Positions 1 to 7,666 of a stretch of 64,000 nucleotides of DNA are shown here, in pieces (within the stretch, counting starts at the first letter, position 1; each line of letters starts with the position of its first letter). The notes beneath the pieces were generated by a model. It saw nothing but the letters and a program-made list of their open reading frames with translations. It was not told the origin of the DNA and did not search any database. This DNA is from Aureimonas endophytica (GTDB lineage: Bacteria > Pseudomonadota > Alphaproteobacteria > Rhizobiales > Rhizobiaceae). The stretch is from the NCBI RefSeq assembly GCF_014642635.1, contig NZ_BMIQ01000006.1, forward strand, positions 124,001 to 188,000, written 5' to 3'. A program made the translations under genes and the position numbers.

Positions 1-694
1 GCAGCGGGCCCATCGGATGGTTGGCGCCGAGCTTCATCGAGGTATCGATCGATTCCACCGAGCCGACGCCCTCGTAGAGCGTATAGACTGCCTCGTTGAT
101 CATCGGCACCAGGATGCGGTTGACGATGAAGGCCGGGAAATCTTCCGACACGGTCATCACCTTGCCAAGCGTGTCGACGAAGCGCTTGGCCTCCTCGAAG
201 GTCTCGTCATCGGTCGCGATGCCGCGCACCAGCTCGACGAGCTTCATCACCGGCACGGGATTCATGAAATGGATGCCGAGAAAGCGCTCGGGCCGGTCGG
301 TCGCGGCGGCGAGCCGCGTGATGGAGATGGAGGAGGTGTTCGAGGCGAGAATCGCGCTCGGCTTCAGCGAGGGGCAGATCGCGCCGTAGATGCGGCGCTT
401 CACGCCCTCGTCCTCGGTCGCCGCCTCGATCACGAGATCGGCCGGCGCCAGGGCCTCGACCTCCGTCGCGACGCGGATGCGGGCAAGCGCGGCATCCTTG
501 TCCGCGCCGCTGAGATTGCCGGCCGCGATCTGGCGGTCAAAGGATTTGACGACCGTGGCGAGCCCCTTCTCGGTCCGGTCGGCCGAGAGATCGTAGAGCA
601 CCACGTCATAGCCGCCGAGCGCCGCCGCATAGGCGATGCCCGAGCCCATTTGGCCTGCCCCCACCACGCCGACCGTCGCGATCCCTGTCGTCAT
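1..694 (-). CDS. hbd: 3-hydroxybutyryl-CoA dehydrogenase, 3' end outside window
   Basis: NAD-dependent oxidation of (S)-3-hydroxyacyl-CoA (3-hydroxybutyryl-CoA) to acetoacetyl-CoA in cytosolic fatty acid, PHB or butyrate metabolism. The ATG lies at 692-694 on the minus strand and 231 residues are visible before the left edge, so the C-terminus is missing from this window. The N-terminus carries a Rossmann loop GAGQMGSG at residues 12-19. The catalytic segment IHFMNPVPVMKLVEL starts near residue 141, giving the family's His142 and Asn145. The reading then continues into the helical C-terminal dimerisation domain (residues from about 185). It lies 108 bp downstream of the cobalamin adenosyltransferase on the same strand. 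Many rhizobial genomes have etfB-etfA between these two genes; they are absent here. The family assignment is firm; the exact chain length preferred is not visible. Confidence 0.93.
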   Translation of the reverse strand, partial: MTTGIATVGVVGAGQMGSGIAYAAALGGYDVVLYDLSADRTEKGLATVVKSFDRQIAAGNLSGADKDAALARIRVATEVEALAPADLVIEAATEDEGVKRRIYGAICPSLKPSAILASNTSSISITRLAAATDRPERFLGIHFMNPVPVMKLVELVRGIATDDETFEEAKRFVDTLGKVMTVSEDFPAFIVNRILVPMINEAVYTLYEGVGSVESIDTSMKLGANHPMGPL

Positions 695-802
695 TCTTCC
701 GCTTCCAAGCAGACGGGCCGTTCGAGTGGCGCCCGGCCTGTTTTCGAACGGATCGCGGCCCGGAGTCAAACCGGTTGGAAGACGTCCAGAAAACCGGTCC
801 GC

Positions 803-1375
803 TCAGCGGCTGGCGCCGGGAACCCAAAGCACGTCGGCGCGGCCCTCGTCATTGGCGATCCGGGCGGCGACGAAGAGATGGTCCGACAGGCGATTGATGT
901 AACGCAGCGCCGGGCCGGAGACCGTCTCCCCCGGCTCGCGCGACAGCGCCACCATCAGCCGCTCGGCGCGGCGCGCGACGGTGCGGGCCAGATGGAGATG
1001 GGCCGCCGCCGCATAGCCCGCCGGCAGGACGAAGCTCTTCAAGGGCTGGAGCCGCGCATTCATGCCGTCGATCTCCGCCTCCAGGCGCTGGACTTGCGCT
1101 TCGGTCACGGCGAGGCGCTCGTAGCCGAGCGGCTCGCCGGTCTCGGGCGTCGCGAGATCGGCGCCGAGATCGAAGAGATCGTTCTGGATGCGCGCCAGCA
1201 TGGCGTCCGCCTCGCCCGAGACGGCCAGCCGGGCGAGGCCCAGCGTCGCGTTCGTCTCATCCACCGTGCCGATCGCCTCGACGCGCAGGTCCGATTTCAG
1301 CCGGCGCGGCCCGGCGGCGAGGCCCGTCGTGCCGTCGTCGCCGGTCTTGGTATAGATGCGGTTGAGCTTCACCAT
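803..1375 (-). CDS. pduO: Cob(I)yrinic acid a,c-diamide adenosyltransferase, PduO type
   Basis: Transfers the 5'-deoxyadenosyl group of ATP to cob(I)alamin to make adenosylcobalamin in the cytosol. The 190-residue protein starts MVKLNRIYTKTGDDGTTGL, the PduO/MMAB ATP-binding N-terminus. It has the signature RVEAIGTVDETNA near residues 31-43 and the second conserved helix VARRAERLMV in the C-terminal half. These mark the PduO family rather than the BtuR/CobO fold. An in-frame GTG-type extension upstream exists, but the ATG at 1375 matches the family N-terminus. It follows the HIG1-like gene by 13 bp, so the two are probably co-transcribed, with hbd downstream. Length is normal for the family (about 190). 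Confidence 0.93.
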   Translation of the reverse strand: MVKLNRIYTKTGDDGTTGLAAGPRRLKSDLRVEAIGTVDETNATLGLARLAVSGEADAMLARIQNDLFDLGADLATPETGEPLGYERLAVTEAQVQRLEAEIDGMNARLQPLKSFVLPAGYAAAAHLHLARTVARRAERLMVALSREPGETVSGPALRYINRLSDHLFVAARIANDEGRADVLWVPGASR

Positions 1376-1388
1376 GGCGCGATCTTTC

Positions 1389-1589
1389 TCACGAGCCGCG
1401 CGAACGCGCATAGAGCAGCGCGATCACGATCACCAGAATGGCGAGGCCCTGGAGCATCACGCGGGCGCGCATCAGGCGCTGCGAGGCATTGCCGGGCCCG
1501 CTGCGCATCATGTTGACGAGGCCGGCCAGAAGCACGGCGAGCACCGCCACCATCAGGGCCAGCGCCAGGAAGGACAGGAAACCGGACAT
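1389..1589 (-). CDS. HIG1-domain twin-transmembrane protein
   Basis: A 66-residue inner-membrane protein with two hydrophobic helices, roughly residues 4-27 and 46-62. They are joined by a basic loop rich in Arg (NASQRLMRARVM), the layout of HIG1-domain (hypoxia-induced gene 1 / Rcf1-like) proteins. In mitochondria Rcf1 relatives support cytochrome oxidase supercomplexes; the bacterial role is not established. In Hyphomicrobiales such a gene usually precedes the cobalamin adenosyltransferase, as here (13 bp gap), which supports the call. The C-terminus LLYARSRGS matches the short cytosolic tail seen in these proteins. The family call rests on pattern and neighbourhood; function is unknown. 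Confidence 0.8.
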   Translation of the reverse strand: MSGFLSFLALALMVAVLAVLLAGLVNMMRSGPGNASQRLMRARVMLQGLAILVIVIALLYARSRGS

Positions 1590-1650
1590 CGCGACGCCTC
1601 GTTGCGGGCGGGACGTTAGAAAGATCCGCCGGCGAAAGCGAGGCCGATCT

Positions 1651-2541
1651 TCAGGCGCGGACAGGCGATTCCGCCGGCCTGCGGCGCCGGGTCGCGGCGG
1701 CGACGCCGAGCCCGGACAGGCAGAGGCCGAGAAGCTGGATGGGCAGCAGCCGCTCGCCGAAGAGCAGGAAGGCCATCACCGCCGTGGTGCCGGGCACGAG
1801 ATAGAGGAGTGAGGTCACCCTGGAGACCGCGCCTTCGCGAATCATGTAGAGCAGGATGAAGATCGCGCCGATCGACAGGACCAGCACGAGCCAGACGAGC
1901 GCGAAGACGAATTCCGGCGTCCAGTCGATCCGGCCCTCCTCGAAGAGGAGCGCGAAGAGCCCGGCCGGCACGAGCGCGCCGAGATATTGCAGCGTGGTGC
2001 CGGTGACGAGATCGACGCCCGCGACATGGCGCTTCTGCCAGATCGTGCCGAGAGAGATCGCCGCCATGCCGCCGAAGGCCGCGAGGAGCGCCGGCGCGCC
2101 GAAGCCGGAGGCGCCGGCGAGTCGCGGCTCGATCACCAGCACCGTGCCGAGAAGGCCGAGCAGGAGTCCGAACCATTGCCGGGGCGCCACCGTCTCGCCC
2201 AGCATGCCGCCGGCGAGAAAGGCGGTGAGCAAGGGCTGGAGCCCGGCGATCAGCGCCGCGATGCCGGCCGGCAGCCCGTGCCGGACGGCGGAGAAGACGC
2301 CGCCGAGATAGAGCCCGTGGATCAGCGCCCCGACGAAAGCGGCATGCAGCGCCGGGCCGCGCGCCGGCCAGCGCGCCCGGCGGGCCAGCGCGAAGGGCGC
2401 GAGCAGGAGAAGCGCCAGGAAGAAGCGCAGCGCCAGGAAGGTGAAGGGCTCCGAATGCGGCATCGCATAGCGCGCGCCGATGAAGCCGGTCGACCAGAGG
2501 AGCACGAACAGGGCGGGAATGACGGAAAGAAGGCGCGGCAT
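1651..2541 (-). CDS. EamA/DMT-family transporter
   Basis: A 296-residue inner-membrane protein with about ten hydrophobic segments arranged as two EamA repeats (about residues 6-140 and 150-285), the drug/metabolite transporter superfamily layout. Visible family marks include the N-terminal WSTGFIGARYAMPHSEPFTF, where Trp-Ser-Thr-Gly-Phe and Pro in the first helix are typical. The C-terminal repeat has LYLVPGTTAVMAFLLFGERL, the conserved helix before the Glu-containing loop. Substrate cannot be predicted: members export amino acids, purines or other metabolites. It is followed 30 bp downstream by gluQRS on the same strand; no functional link is evident. Start ATG at 2541. Confidence 0.9.
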   Translation of the reverse strand: MPRLLSVIPALFVLLWSTGFIGARYAMPHSEPFTFLALRFFLALLLLAPFALARRARWPARGPALHAAFVGALIHGLYLGGVFSAVRHGLPAGIAALIAGLQPLLTAFLAGGMLGETVAPRQWFGLLLGLLGTVLVIEPRLAGASGFGAPALLAAFGGMAAISLGTIWQKRHVAGVDLVTGTTLQYLGALVPAGLFALLFEEGRIDWTPEFVFALVWLVLVLSIGAIFILLYMIREGAVSRVTSLLYLVPGTTAVMAFLLFGERLLPIQLLGLCLSGLGVAAATRRRRPAESPVRA

Positions 2542-2571
2542 GGCCTGCCTATAGGGCCTGGCGCCGCCCGC

Positions 2572-3423
2572 TCAAAGGCCGACCATGCGGCGAATGTCCT
2601 CGGCTGTCAGGCCGGCGGCGCGAAAGGCGGCGAGCGCGGTGTCGCCGGCGCTCTTCGACAGCTTGCGCCCGTCCGCGCCCAGCACCAGATCGTGGTGGCG
2701 ATAGCGCGGCACGGGCAGCCCCAGCAGCGCCTGGAGCACCCGATGCACCGAAGTGGAGGGAAGAAGATCGCGGCCGCGCACCACGTCGGTGATCCCTTGC
2801 AGGGCGTCGTCCACCGTGACGGAGAGGTGGTAGCTCGTCGGCACGTCCTTGCGCGCCAGCACCACATCGCCCCAGAGCGCCGGCTCGGCCTCGACCTCCA
2901 TGCCGGATTCGACGAAGGACAGAGGGCCGAGCCGCGCCAGCGCCGCCGCCATGTCGAGCCGCCAGGCGAAGGGCTCGCCCGCCGCGATCCGCTGCCGGCG
3001 CTCGTCCTCCGGGAGACGCCGGTCGAGGCCTGGATAGAGCGGCGCGCCGTCCGGGTCGCGCGGCCAGGGCCGGCCCTCCTCGTCCTCGAATCGGGCGGCG
3101 AAGGCCTTCACCGCGCCGCGCGTCATGAAGGCCGGATAGGCGAGCCCCTCCCCGGCCAGCGCTTCGAGCGCCGCCGCGTAGTCGGCGAAATGCTCCGACT
3201 GGCGGCGGGGCACGCCGTCCCAGTCGAGACCGAGAAAGCGGAGATCGGCCTCGATCCCCCGCTCGAATTCCGCCCGGCAGCGTTCGCGGTCGATATCCTC
3301 GAAGCGCAGGAGAAAGCGCCCGCCGGCCTCGCGCGCCAGGCGATGGTTGATGAGGGCGGAACGCGCATGGCCGAGGTGGAGTTCGCCATTCGGGCTCGGC
3401 GCGAATCGAAAAACGGGTTGCAT
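2572..3423 (-). CDS. gluQ: Glutamyl-Q tRNA(Asp) synthetase
   Basis: GluQRS (YadB family) activates glutamate and attaches it to the queuosine base at position 34 of tRNA(Asp). It is a truncated GluRS paralogue with only the catalytic Rossmann domain. The 283-residue chain has the class I signature FAPSPNGELHLGHARSAL (HIGH as HLGH) near residues 5-22 and KLSKSAGD as the KMSKS loop near the C-terminus. No anticodon-binding domain follows, as expected. The ATG at 3423, just after an AAGG element, gives the usual MQPVFRFAPSP start; an upstream in-frame TTG is less likely. The Cys residues that bind zinc in the E. coli enzyme are absent: the matching stretch reads GLAYPAFMTRGAVK. Confidence 0.93.
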   Translation of the reverse strand: MQPVFRFAPSPNGELHLGHARSALINHRLAREAGGRFLLRFEDIDRERCRAEFERGIEADLRFLGLDWDGVPRRQSEHFADYAAALEALAGEGLAYPAFMTRGAVKAFAARFEDEEGRPWPRDPDGAPLYPGLDRRLPEDERRQRIAAGEPFAWRLDMAAALARLGPLSFVESGMEVEAEPALWGDVVLARKDVPTSYHLSVTVDDALQGITDVVRGRDLLPSTSVHRVLQALLGLPVPRYRHHDLVLGADGRKLSKSAGDTALAAFRAAGLTAEDIRRMVGL

Positions 3424-3488
3424 CACCTTCAGGGAAGCGCCCAACCCGGCGCGGACGCAAGCGGGACGACGATGAGGAGCATGACGGC

Positions 3489-4217
3489 ATGATCGCGACG
3501 GAGGCGGATATCGCCCGGGGCCTCGAGGCCCTGCTCGAACTCGATCCGCGCCTGACGAAAGTTGTGGAGATCGCGGGCGAGGTTCCGCTGCGCCGATCGA
3601 CGCCCGGGCTCGTCGGGCTGGTGGCGACGGTGATCGGCCAGCAGGTCTCGACGGCGAGCGCGCGGGCGATTCTCGGCCGCTTCGCCGCGCTCGTCGACCT
3701 TCGGGACCCGCGGGCGATTCTCGCGGCGGATGACGCGACCTTCCGCGCCGCCGGCCTGTCGCGCGGCAAGGAGCGCACCGTGATCGCGATCGCGGAAGCC
3801 GTGCGCGACGGCCGGCTGGACCTCGCGCGGATCGACGGGGCGGCGCCGGCGGAGGCGGTGGGCGAGCTGAAAAGCCTCCATGGCATCGGGGTCTGGACGG
3901 CGGAGTGCTATCTTCTCTTCGCCGCCGGCCACCCGGACATCTTCCCGGCCGGCGATCTCGCCCTGCAGGTGGCGGTCGGCCATGCCTTCGATCTCGCCGG
4001 CCGGCCGAAGGAAAAGGCGGTGGCGGAGATGGCGGAGGCCTGGAGCCCGCATCGCTCCGTCGCGGCCCGGCTGTTCTGGAAATACTATCACGAGGTTACG
4101 CGGCGCGACGCGGCGCCGGCCGAAATCGCGGCCGACAGGACCCGCCTCGCCGCCGAGGCGGCCCTGCCGAAGAAAGCCGACGAGGCTTCACAAAGGCGAC
4201 ATGATAGGACACCATAG
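3489..4217 (+). CDS. DNA-3-methyladenine glycosylase, AlkA/HhH-GPD family
   Basis: Base-excision repair glycosylase that removes alkylated purines from DNA. The 242-residue protein has a helix-hairpin-helix (LKSLHGIGVWTAECYLL, about residues 120-136) followed by the Gly/Pro-rich loop and the catalytic aspartate in FPAGDLALQVAV (about residues 148-159), the AlkA arrangement. The N-terminal mixed domain of E. coli AlkA is missing, so this is the short bacterial AlkA type. The conserved GLVATVIGQQVSTASA stretch (about residues 40-55) is the first HhH-GPD helix. The ATG at 3489 is chosen because an ATG eight bases earlier opens a three-codon dead end. It is divergent from gluQ (65 bp). Confidence 0.92.
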   Translation: MIATEADIARGLEALLELDPRLTKVVEIAGEVPLRRSTPGLVGLVATVIGQQVSTASARAILGRFAALVDLRDPRAILAADDATFRAAGLSRGKERTVIAIAEAVRDGRLDLARIDGAAPAEAVGELKSLHGIGVWTAECYLLFAAGHPDIFPAGDLALQVAVGHAFDLAGRPKEKAVAEMAEAWSPHRSVAARLFWKYYHEVTRRDAAPAEIAADRTRLAAEAALPKKADEASQRRHDRTP

Positions 4218-4262
4218 ATTCCAGACAGTTGATGGGTGGTGTTCGGTAGAGGAGTCGGGGCC

Positions 4263-4823
4263 TTGACGATCGCAGTGGCACAACAACTTCAGCCGGCCCT
4301 GGTCCTCAACGCGGACTTCCGACCGCTCAGCTATTATCCGCTCTCCCTCTGGAGCTGGCAGGACGCGATCAAGGCCGTGTTCCTCGACCGCGTGAACATC
4401 CTCGCGGAATACGACCAGTCGGTGCGCAGCCCGAATTTCACGATGCGCGTGCCCTCGGTGGTCTGCCTGAAGGCCTATGTGAAGCCGCCGCGCCACCCGG
4501 CCTTCACCCGCTTCAACGTGTTCTTGCGCGATCGCTTCGAATGCCAGTATTGCGGCTCGCCGCACGAACTGACCTTCGATCACGTCATTCCGCGTTCGCG
4601 CGGCGGTCTCACCACCTGGGACAATGTCGTCGCCGCCTGTTCCTCCTGCAATCTGAAGAAGGGCGGGATGATGCCGGAGGTCGCCGGCATGGTGCCGCAT
4701 CAGAAACCCTATCAGCCGACGGTGCACGACCTCCACAATAACGGCCGGCTCTTCCCGCCGAACTACCTGCACGAGAGCTGGCTCGACTATCTCTACTGGG
4801 ATTCTGAGCTCGATCCCGAATAG
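4263..4823 (+). CDS. HNH endonuclease-like protein with paired CxxC zinc knuckles
   Basis: A 186-residue protein with a C-terminal HNH domain. CxxC pairs at residues 94/97 and 126/129 frame the nuclease core DHVIPRSRGG (Asp106-His107) and Asn121/Asn130. Members are widespread single-copy genes in Hyphomicrobiales; their biological role is not established, and they are not tied to a restriction system here. The start is most likely the TTG at 4263, which lies 8 bases after a good GAGGAG Shine-Dalgarno (4249-4254) and gives MTIAVAQQLQPALVLNADF, the usual family N-terminus. A GTG at 4236 would add nine residues and lacks a ribosome site. It ends 6 bp from the convergent dsbB. Confidence 0.88.
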   Translation: MTIAVAQQLQPALVLNADFRPLSYYPLSLWSWQDAIKAVFLDRVNILAEYDQSVRSPNFTMRVPSVVCLKAYVKPPRHPAFTRFNVFLRDRFECQYCGSPHELTFDHVIPRSRGGLTTWDNVVAACSSCNLKKGGMMPEVAGMVPHQKPYQPTVHDLHNNGRLFPPNYLHESWLDYLYWDSELDPE

Positions 4824-4829
4824 GCCCGG

Positions 4830-5360
4830 TCAGGCTTGGCGACGGCCGGGCTTCGACGCCGCGCCGAGGGCGATCGCCGCCAGGATAGCGGAGGCGACGG
4901 CGTTCCAGCCGGCGAAGGAAAGGCCGAGAAAGCGTCCGGCCGCCGTGTCGCAGGCGGGCGGATGCACGGCGTCGATGGACGAGAGGAGATCGCCGGTGAG
5001 ATCGGCGCCGCCGGCCACGGCGCAATCGGTCGGCCCCGCCCACCAGTGCCATTCGACGCCGGCATGGAAGACGCCGAGATAGAGGCTCCACAGCATCACG
5101 AGGCCGATCAGGGCGAGAAGCGCCCGCACCAAGCCGTTCGGCGCGCCGCGATGGGCGAGCGCGAATGTGGCGGCGGCGAGCGGGATGGCGATGTAATAGG
5201 GCAGCCGCTCCTTAAGGCAGAGGGCGCAGGGGATGTAGCCGAAGCCGTGCTGGAAGACGAGCGCGCCGCCGACGGTGACAGTGGCGCCGAGGAACAGGAG
5301 GGCGGCGGCGAGCGCCTGATGGCGGGACGCCTGCCCCAGGACAATCTTCGCTGCGGTCAT
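4830..5360 (-). CDS. dsbB: Disulfide bond formation protein B
   Basis: Inner-membrane quinone reductase that reoxidises DsbA. The 176-residue protein has four predicted membrane helices (about residues 13-35, 47-65, 71-92 and 145-165). The first periplasmic loop has CALC (IPCALCLKER, about residues 42-51), the redox-active CxxC pair. A second pair is in the later periplasmic loop (DCAVAGG and PPACDTAAGRFLG). The Trp-rich segment HAGVEWHWWAGPTDC is typical of alphaproteobacterial DsbB. The ATG at 5360 is chosen over upstream in-frame codons because those lie in sequence that does not look coding. A DsbA-like partner is encoded at 31408-32109. Confidence 0.92.
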   Translation of the reverse strand: MTAAKIVLGQASRHQALAAALLFLGATVTVGGALVFQHGFGYIPCALCLKERLPYYIAIPLAAATFALAHRGAPNGLVRALLALIGLVMLWSLYLGVFHAGVEWHWWAGPTDCAVAGGADLTGDLLSSIDAVHPPACDTAAGRFLGLSFAGWNAVASAILAAIALGAASKPGRRQA

Positions 5361-5534
5361 CGTCGTTCTTCGGTTGGCGCGAATGCGGCCCTGCCTAGCC
5401 GATCGCGAAGCGGAGCGGAAGCCGGCCCGGCCGCGCCCCGATCCTTCGCACTGGACAGGCAAGGCCCGATCATGGCATCTGCGCATCGAGGATCGGGAGA
5501 CCCGTGGCGTGCCCATGGCTCTCCGTCCCTCCAG

Positions 5535-5621
5535 GCGGGCGTGGCGGAACTGGTAGACGCGCCGGACTCAAAATCCGGTTCTGGTGACAGAGTGTCGGTT
5601 CGATTCCGACCGCCCGCACCA
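5535..5621 (+). tRNA. tRNA-Leu(CAA)
   Basis: The acceptor stem GCGGGCG (5535-5541) pairs with CGCCCGC (5611-5617), followed by A and an encoded CCA end (5619-5621). The anticodon arm is CCGGA / CTCAAAA / TCCGG, giving anticodon CAA, which reads UUG leucine codons. The long variable arm (about TCTGGTGACAGAG) and the TCGGTTCGATTCCGA T-arm are class II leucine tRNA features. A short T-rich run follows at 5623-5628. It lies between dsbB and the DUF924 gene. Confidence 0.97.
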
Positions 5622-5659
5622 TGCTTTTCGCCTCTCCACCATCCCCGATGACAAAGCGC

Positions 5660-6208
5660 TCAGCCGGCGAAGCCGCCGTCGTCCAGGAACCGGCGTTCTT
5701 CGGGCGTCGTCTCGCGGCCGAGGATCGGATTGCGGTGCGGGAAGCGGCCGAAGCGCTGGACGATGTCGCGATGCTCGATCGCGAAGGGCAGATTGTCCGG
5801 CCCGATCCGCTCCATCCAGGCGACGCAGTCCTCCTGATCCGCGAGATCCTCCGAATGCATCAGCGGCAGGGCCAGGAACTGGTTGAGATCCCTGTCCAGC
5901 CGCTCGGCATCGCCGCGCGAGAGCGCCATGCGCGCGACCGCAAGCGCCTGCCCGTCCGTCGCGAAGGCCTGCGGCGTGCCGCGATGGAGATTGCGCGGGA
6001 ACTGGTCGAAGACGAGCACGAGCGCCAGCGCGCCCTCCGGCGTCGCGGCCCAGCCGTCCAGTTCGCCGCGCGCGGCCGCCGCATGGAGCTCGGCGAAGCG
6101 CTCGCGGATCGCCGCGTCGAAGTCCGGATCGGCCTTGAACCAGCGGTCCGGTCCGGCCTCGCGCCAGAAGGCGATCACGGCTTGCGGATCGGCGGGCAGA
6201 GCGGGCAT
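5660..6208 (-). CDS. DUF924 family protein
   Basis: A 182-residue soluble protein of the DUF924 (all-helical, TPR-like) family. Typical stretches are VIAFWREAGPDRWFKADPDFDAAI near the N-terminus and LVLVFDQFPRNLHRGTP in the middle; the C-terminal half has LMHSEDLADQ and FGRFPHRNPILGRETTPEE. Function is not known in any detail. The ATG at 6208 is preceded by GGAGGA with ideal spacing, so it is preferred to an ATG 12 bases upstream that lies before this ribosome site. It is divergent from tusA across 53 bp. No sign of transfer or damage. Confidence 0.9.
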   Translation of the reverse strand: MPALPADPQAVIAFWREAGPDRWFKADPDFDAAIRERFAELHAAAARGELDGWAATPEGALALVLVFDQFPRNLHRGTPQAFATDGQALAVARMALSRGDAERLDRDLNQFLALPLMHSEDLADQEDCVAWMERIGPDNLPFAIEHRDIVQRFGRFPHRNPILGRETTPEERRFLDDGGFAG

Positions 6209-6261
6209 GGCTTCCTCCATGAAGCGCTTCGTCGGCCTCGCAGATAAGACAGGGACGTGCC

Positions 6262-6504
6262 ATGACCAAGGCTGAGGACGGCGCGGCGATGCTCGACCTT
6301 CGCGGCCTGCGCTGTCCGCTGCCCGTCCTGCGGACGGAGAAGGCGCTGAAGGCGGCGCCGGCCGGGACGACGCTGGTGGTGCTGGCCGACGATCCGCTCG
6401 CCGGCCTCGACATTCCCCATCTCTGCCGGGAGAAGGGCTACGAGCTGCTCGCCGCCGAGGCCCGAGACAGCCATCGGCGCTTCACCCTGCGCAAGGGCGC
6501 CTGA
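6262..6504 (+). CDS. TusA/SirA-family sulfur carrier protein
   Basis: An 80-residue protein with the fold and motif of TusA: LDLRGLRCPLPVLRTEKAL, with the sulfur-carrying Cys18 in CPxP (residues 18-21). TusA-family proteins accept persulfide sulfur from cysteine desulfurases and hand it on to tRNA thiolation or other sulfur pathways. No tus or dsr partner genes are nearby, so the pathway is open. Its stop is 3 bp from the convergent CobW gene stop. Length is normal for the family. Confidence 0.9.
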   Translation: MTKAEDGAAMLDLRGLRCPLPVLRTEKALKAAPAGTTLVVLADDPLAGLDIPHLCREKGYELLAAEARDSHRRFTLRKGA

Positions 6505-6507
6505 GGA

Positions 6508-7653
6508 TCAGCGGGCGCGAAAGCCGGGAATGGCGAGCGGATTGTCGGTGAGCGCCGTCTGGTCGGGCGCGTCGAGCCGCGCCTCGCCGGCGAAGGCGCC
6601 GAAGAGATCGCGCAGATAGGTGGTGTCGAGCCCGTCCCCGATCACCACGAGCCGCGTCGAGGGCTCAAGATCGGCCGGCCAGGCGGCGAGCCGCGCCGGG
6701 GGATGGAGATAGCCGCGCACGCCGTGGAGGACCAGCGGCTGGTTCGGATGCTCCCGCGTCCGGACGATCGCCTTGAGGCGCAGGAGCCGTTCGCCCTGGG
6801 TAGCGGCGAGAATGTCCAGGAATTCGAAGATGGCGGCCTCCGGAAGCGGCGCCCGGTGCTCGATCGCGACGGAGGCGATGCCGTCCGGCCCGTGCCGATG
6901 GGCATGCCCGTGATGGGTATGATGATCATGATGATGGTGGTGCCCGTCGCCGCAGGCGGCGTGATCCTCGGCCTCCTCCGCCTGCAGCCAGCGCCGCACA
7001 TCCGCCCGGCGCGTTTCGGGATCGTAGAGACCGCAATCGAGCAGCACCTCCGCGCCCGCCTCGCCCTGTCCGGCATCGACCATCCGGCTGCGCGGATTGA
7101 GCACCCGCAGCGCCCGGCGCAGCCCGTCCGTCGCCTCGGCCGAGGCGATGTCGGTCTTGGTGAGGACCAGCCGGTCGGCGATGGCGGCCTGCCGGCGCGC
7201 CTCGACATGGGCCTTCAGATTGGCGGCGCCGTTGAGCGCGTCGACCACGGTGACGACGCCGTCCAGCGCATAGGCCTGGACCAGCGCCGGGTGGCCCATC
7301 AGCATCGCGAGGATCGGCGCCGGTTCGGCGAGACCCGTCGTCTCGATCACCACGCGGCGCAGCGGCGCCAGCCTGCCGGTCTGGATGCGATCCACGAGAT
7401 CGGCGAGCGTATCGGCGAGATCGCCCCGGACGGTGCAGCAGAGACAGCCGCCAGACAGTTCGATCAGCCCGTCCTTGGCCGTCTCGACCAGGAGATGGTC
7501 GATGCCGATCTCGCCGAACTCGTTGACGATCACCGCCGTGCCGGCCGCCGCCGGATCGGCGAGCAGGCGGTTGAGCAGCGTCGTCTTGCCGGCGCCGAGA
7601 AAGCCGGTCAGCACCGAGACGCGGATCGGCGCCGTCAGGATTGGGGATGCCAT
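6508..7653 (-). CDS. CobW/COG0523-family GTPase with His-rich metal-binding loop
   Basis: G3E-family P-loop GTPase, probably a metallochaperone. The 381-residue protein has Walker A GFLGAGKT (residues 17-24), the metal-binding CxCC motif GGCLCCTVRGDL (Cys70, 72, 73), TTGLAEPAP as switch region, and TKTD as base-recognition motif (about 165-168). Between the GTPase domain and the C-terminal CobW_C domain lies a histidine-rich stretch (residues 231-254, about a dozen His with Asp and Gly), typical of zinc, cobalt or nickel-binding members. No cobalamin genes surround it, so a zinc role is at least as likely as cobalt. The start is the ATG at 7653, 13 bp after the upstream carboxypeptidase gene. 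Confidence 0.9.
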   Translation of the reverse strand: MASPILTAPIRVSVLTGFLGAGKTTLLNRLLADPAAAGTAVIVNEFGEIGIDHLLVETAKDGLIELSGGCLCCTVRGDLADTLADLVDRIQTGRLAPLRRVVIETTGLAEPAPILAMLMGHPALVQAYALDGVVTVVDALNGAANLKAHVEARRQAAIADRLVLTKTDIASAEATDGLRRALRVLNPRSRMVDAGQGEAGAEVLLDCGLYDPETRRADVRRWLQAEEAEDHAACGDGHHHHHDHHTHHGHAHRHGPDGIASVAIEHRAPLPEAAIFEFLDILAATQGERLLRLKAIVRTREHPNQPLVLHGVRGYLHPPARLAAWPADLEPSTRLVVIGDGLDTTYLRDLFGAFAGEARLDAPDQTALTDNPLAIPGFRAR

Positions 7654-7666
7654 GGTCTCTGTCCGG

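Noticed and set aside
4236-4262. GTG at 4236 as start of the HNH gene
   Set aside because: There is no ribosome site before it, while the TTG at 4263 has a good GAGGAG and gives the usual family N-terminus.
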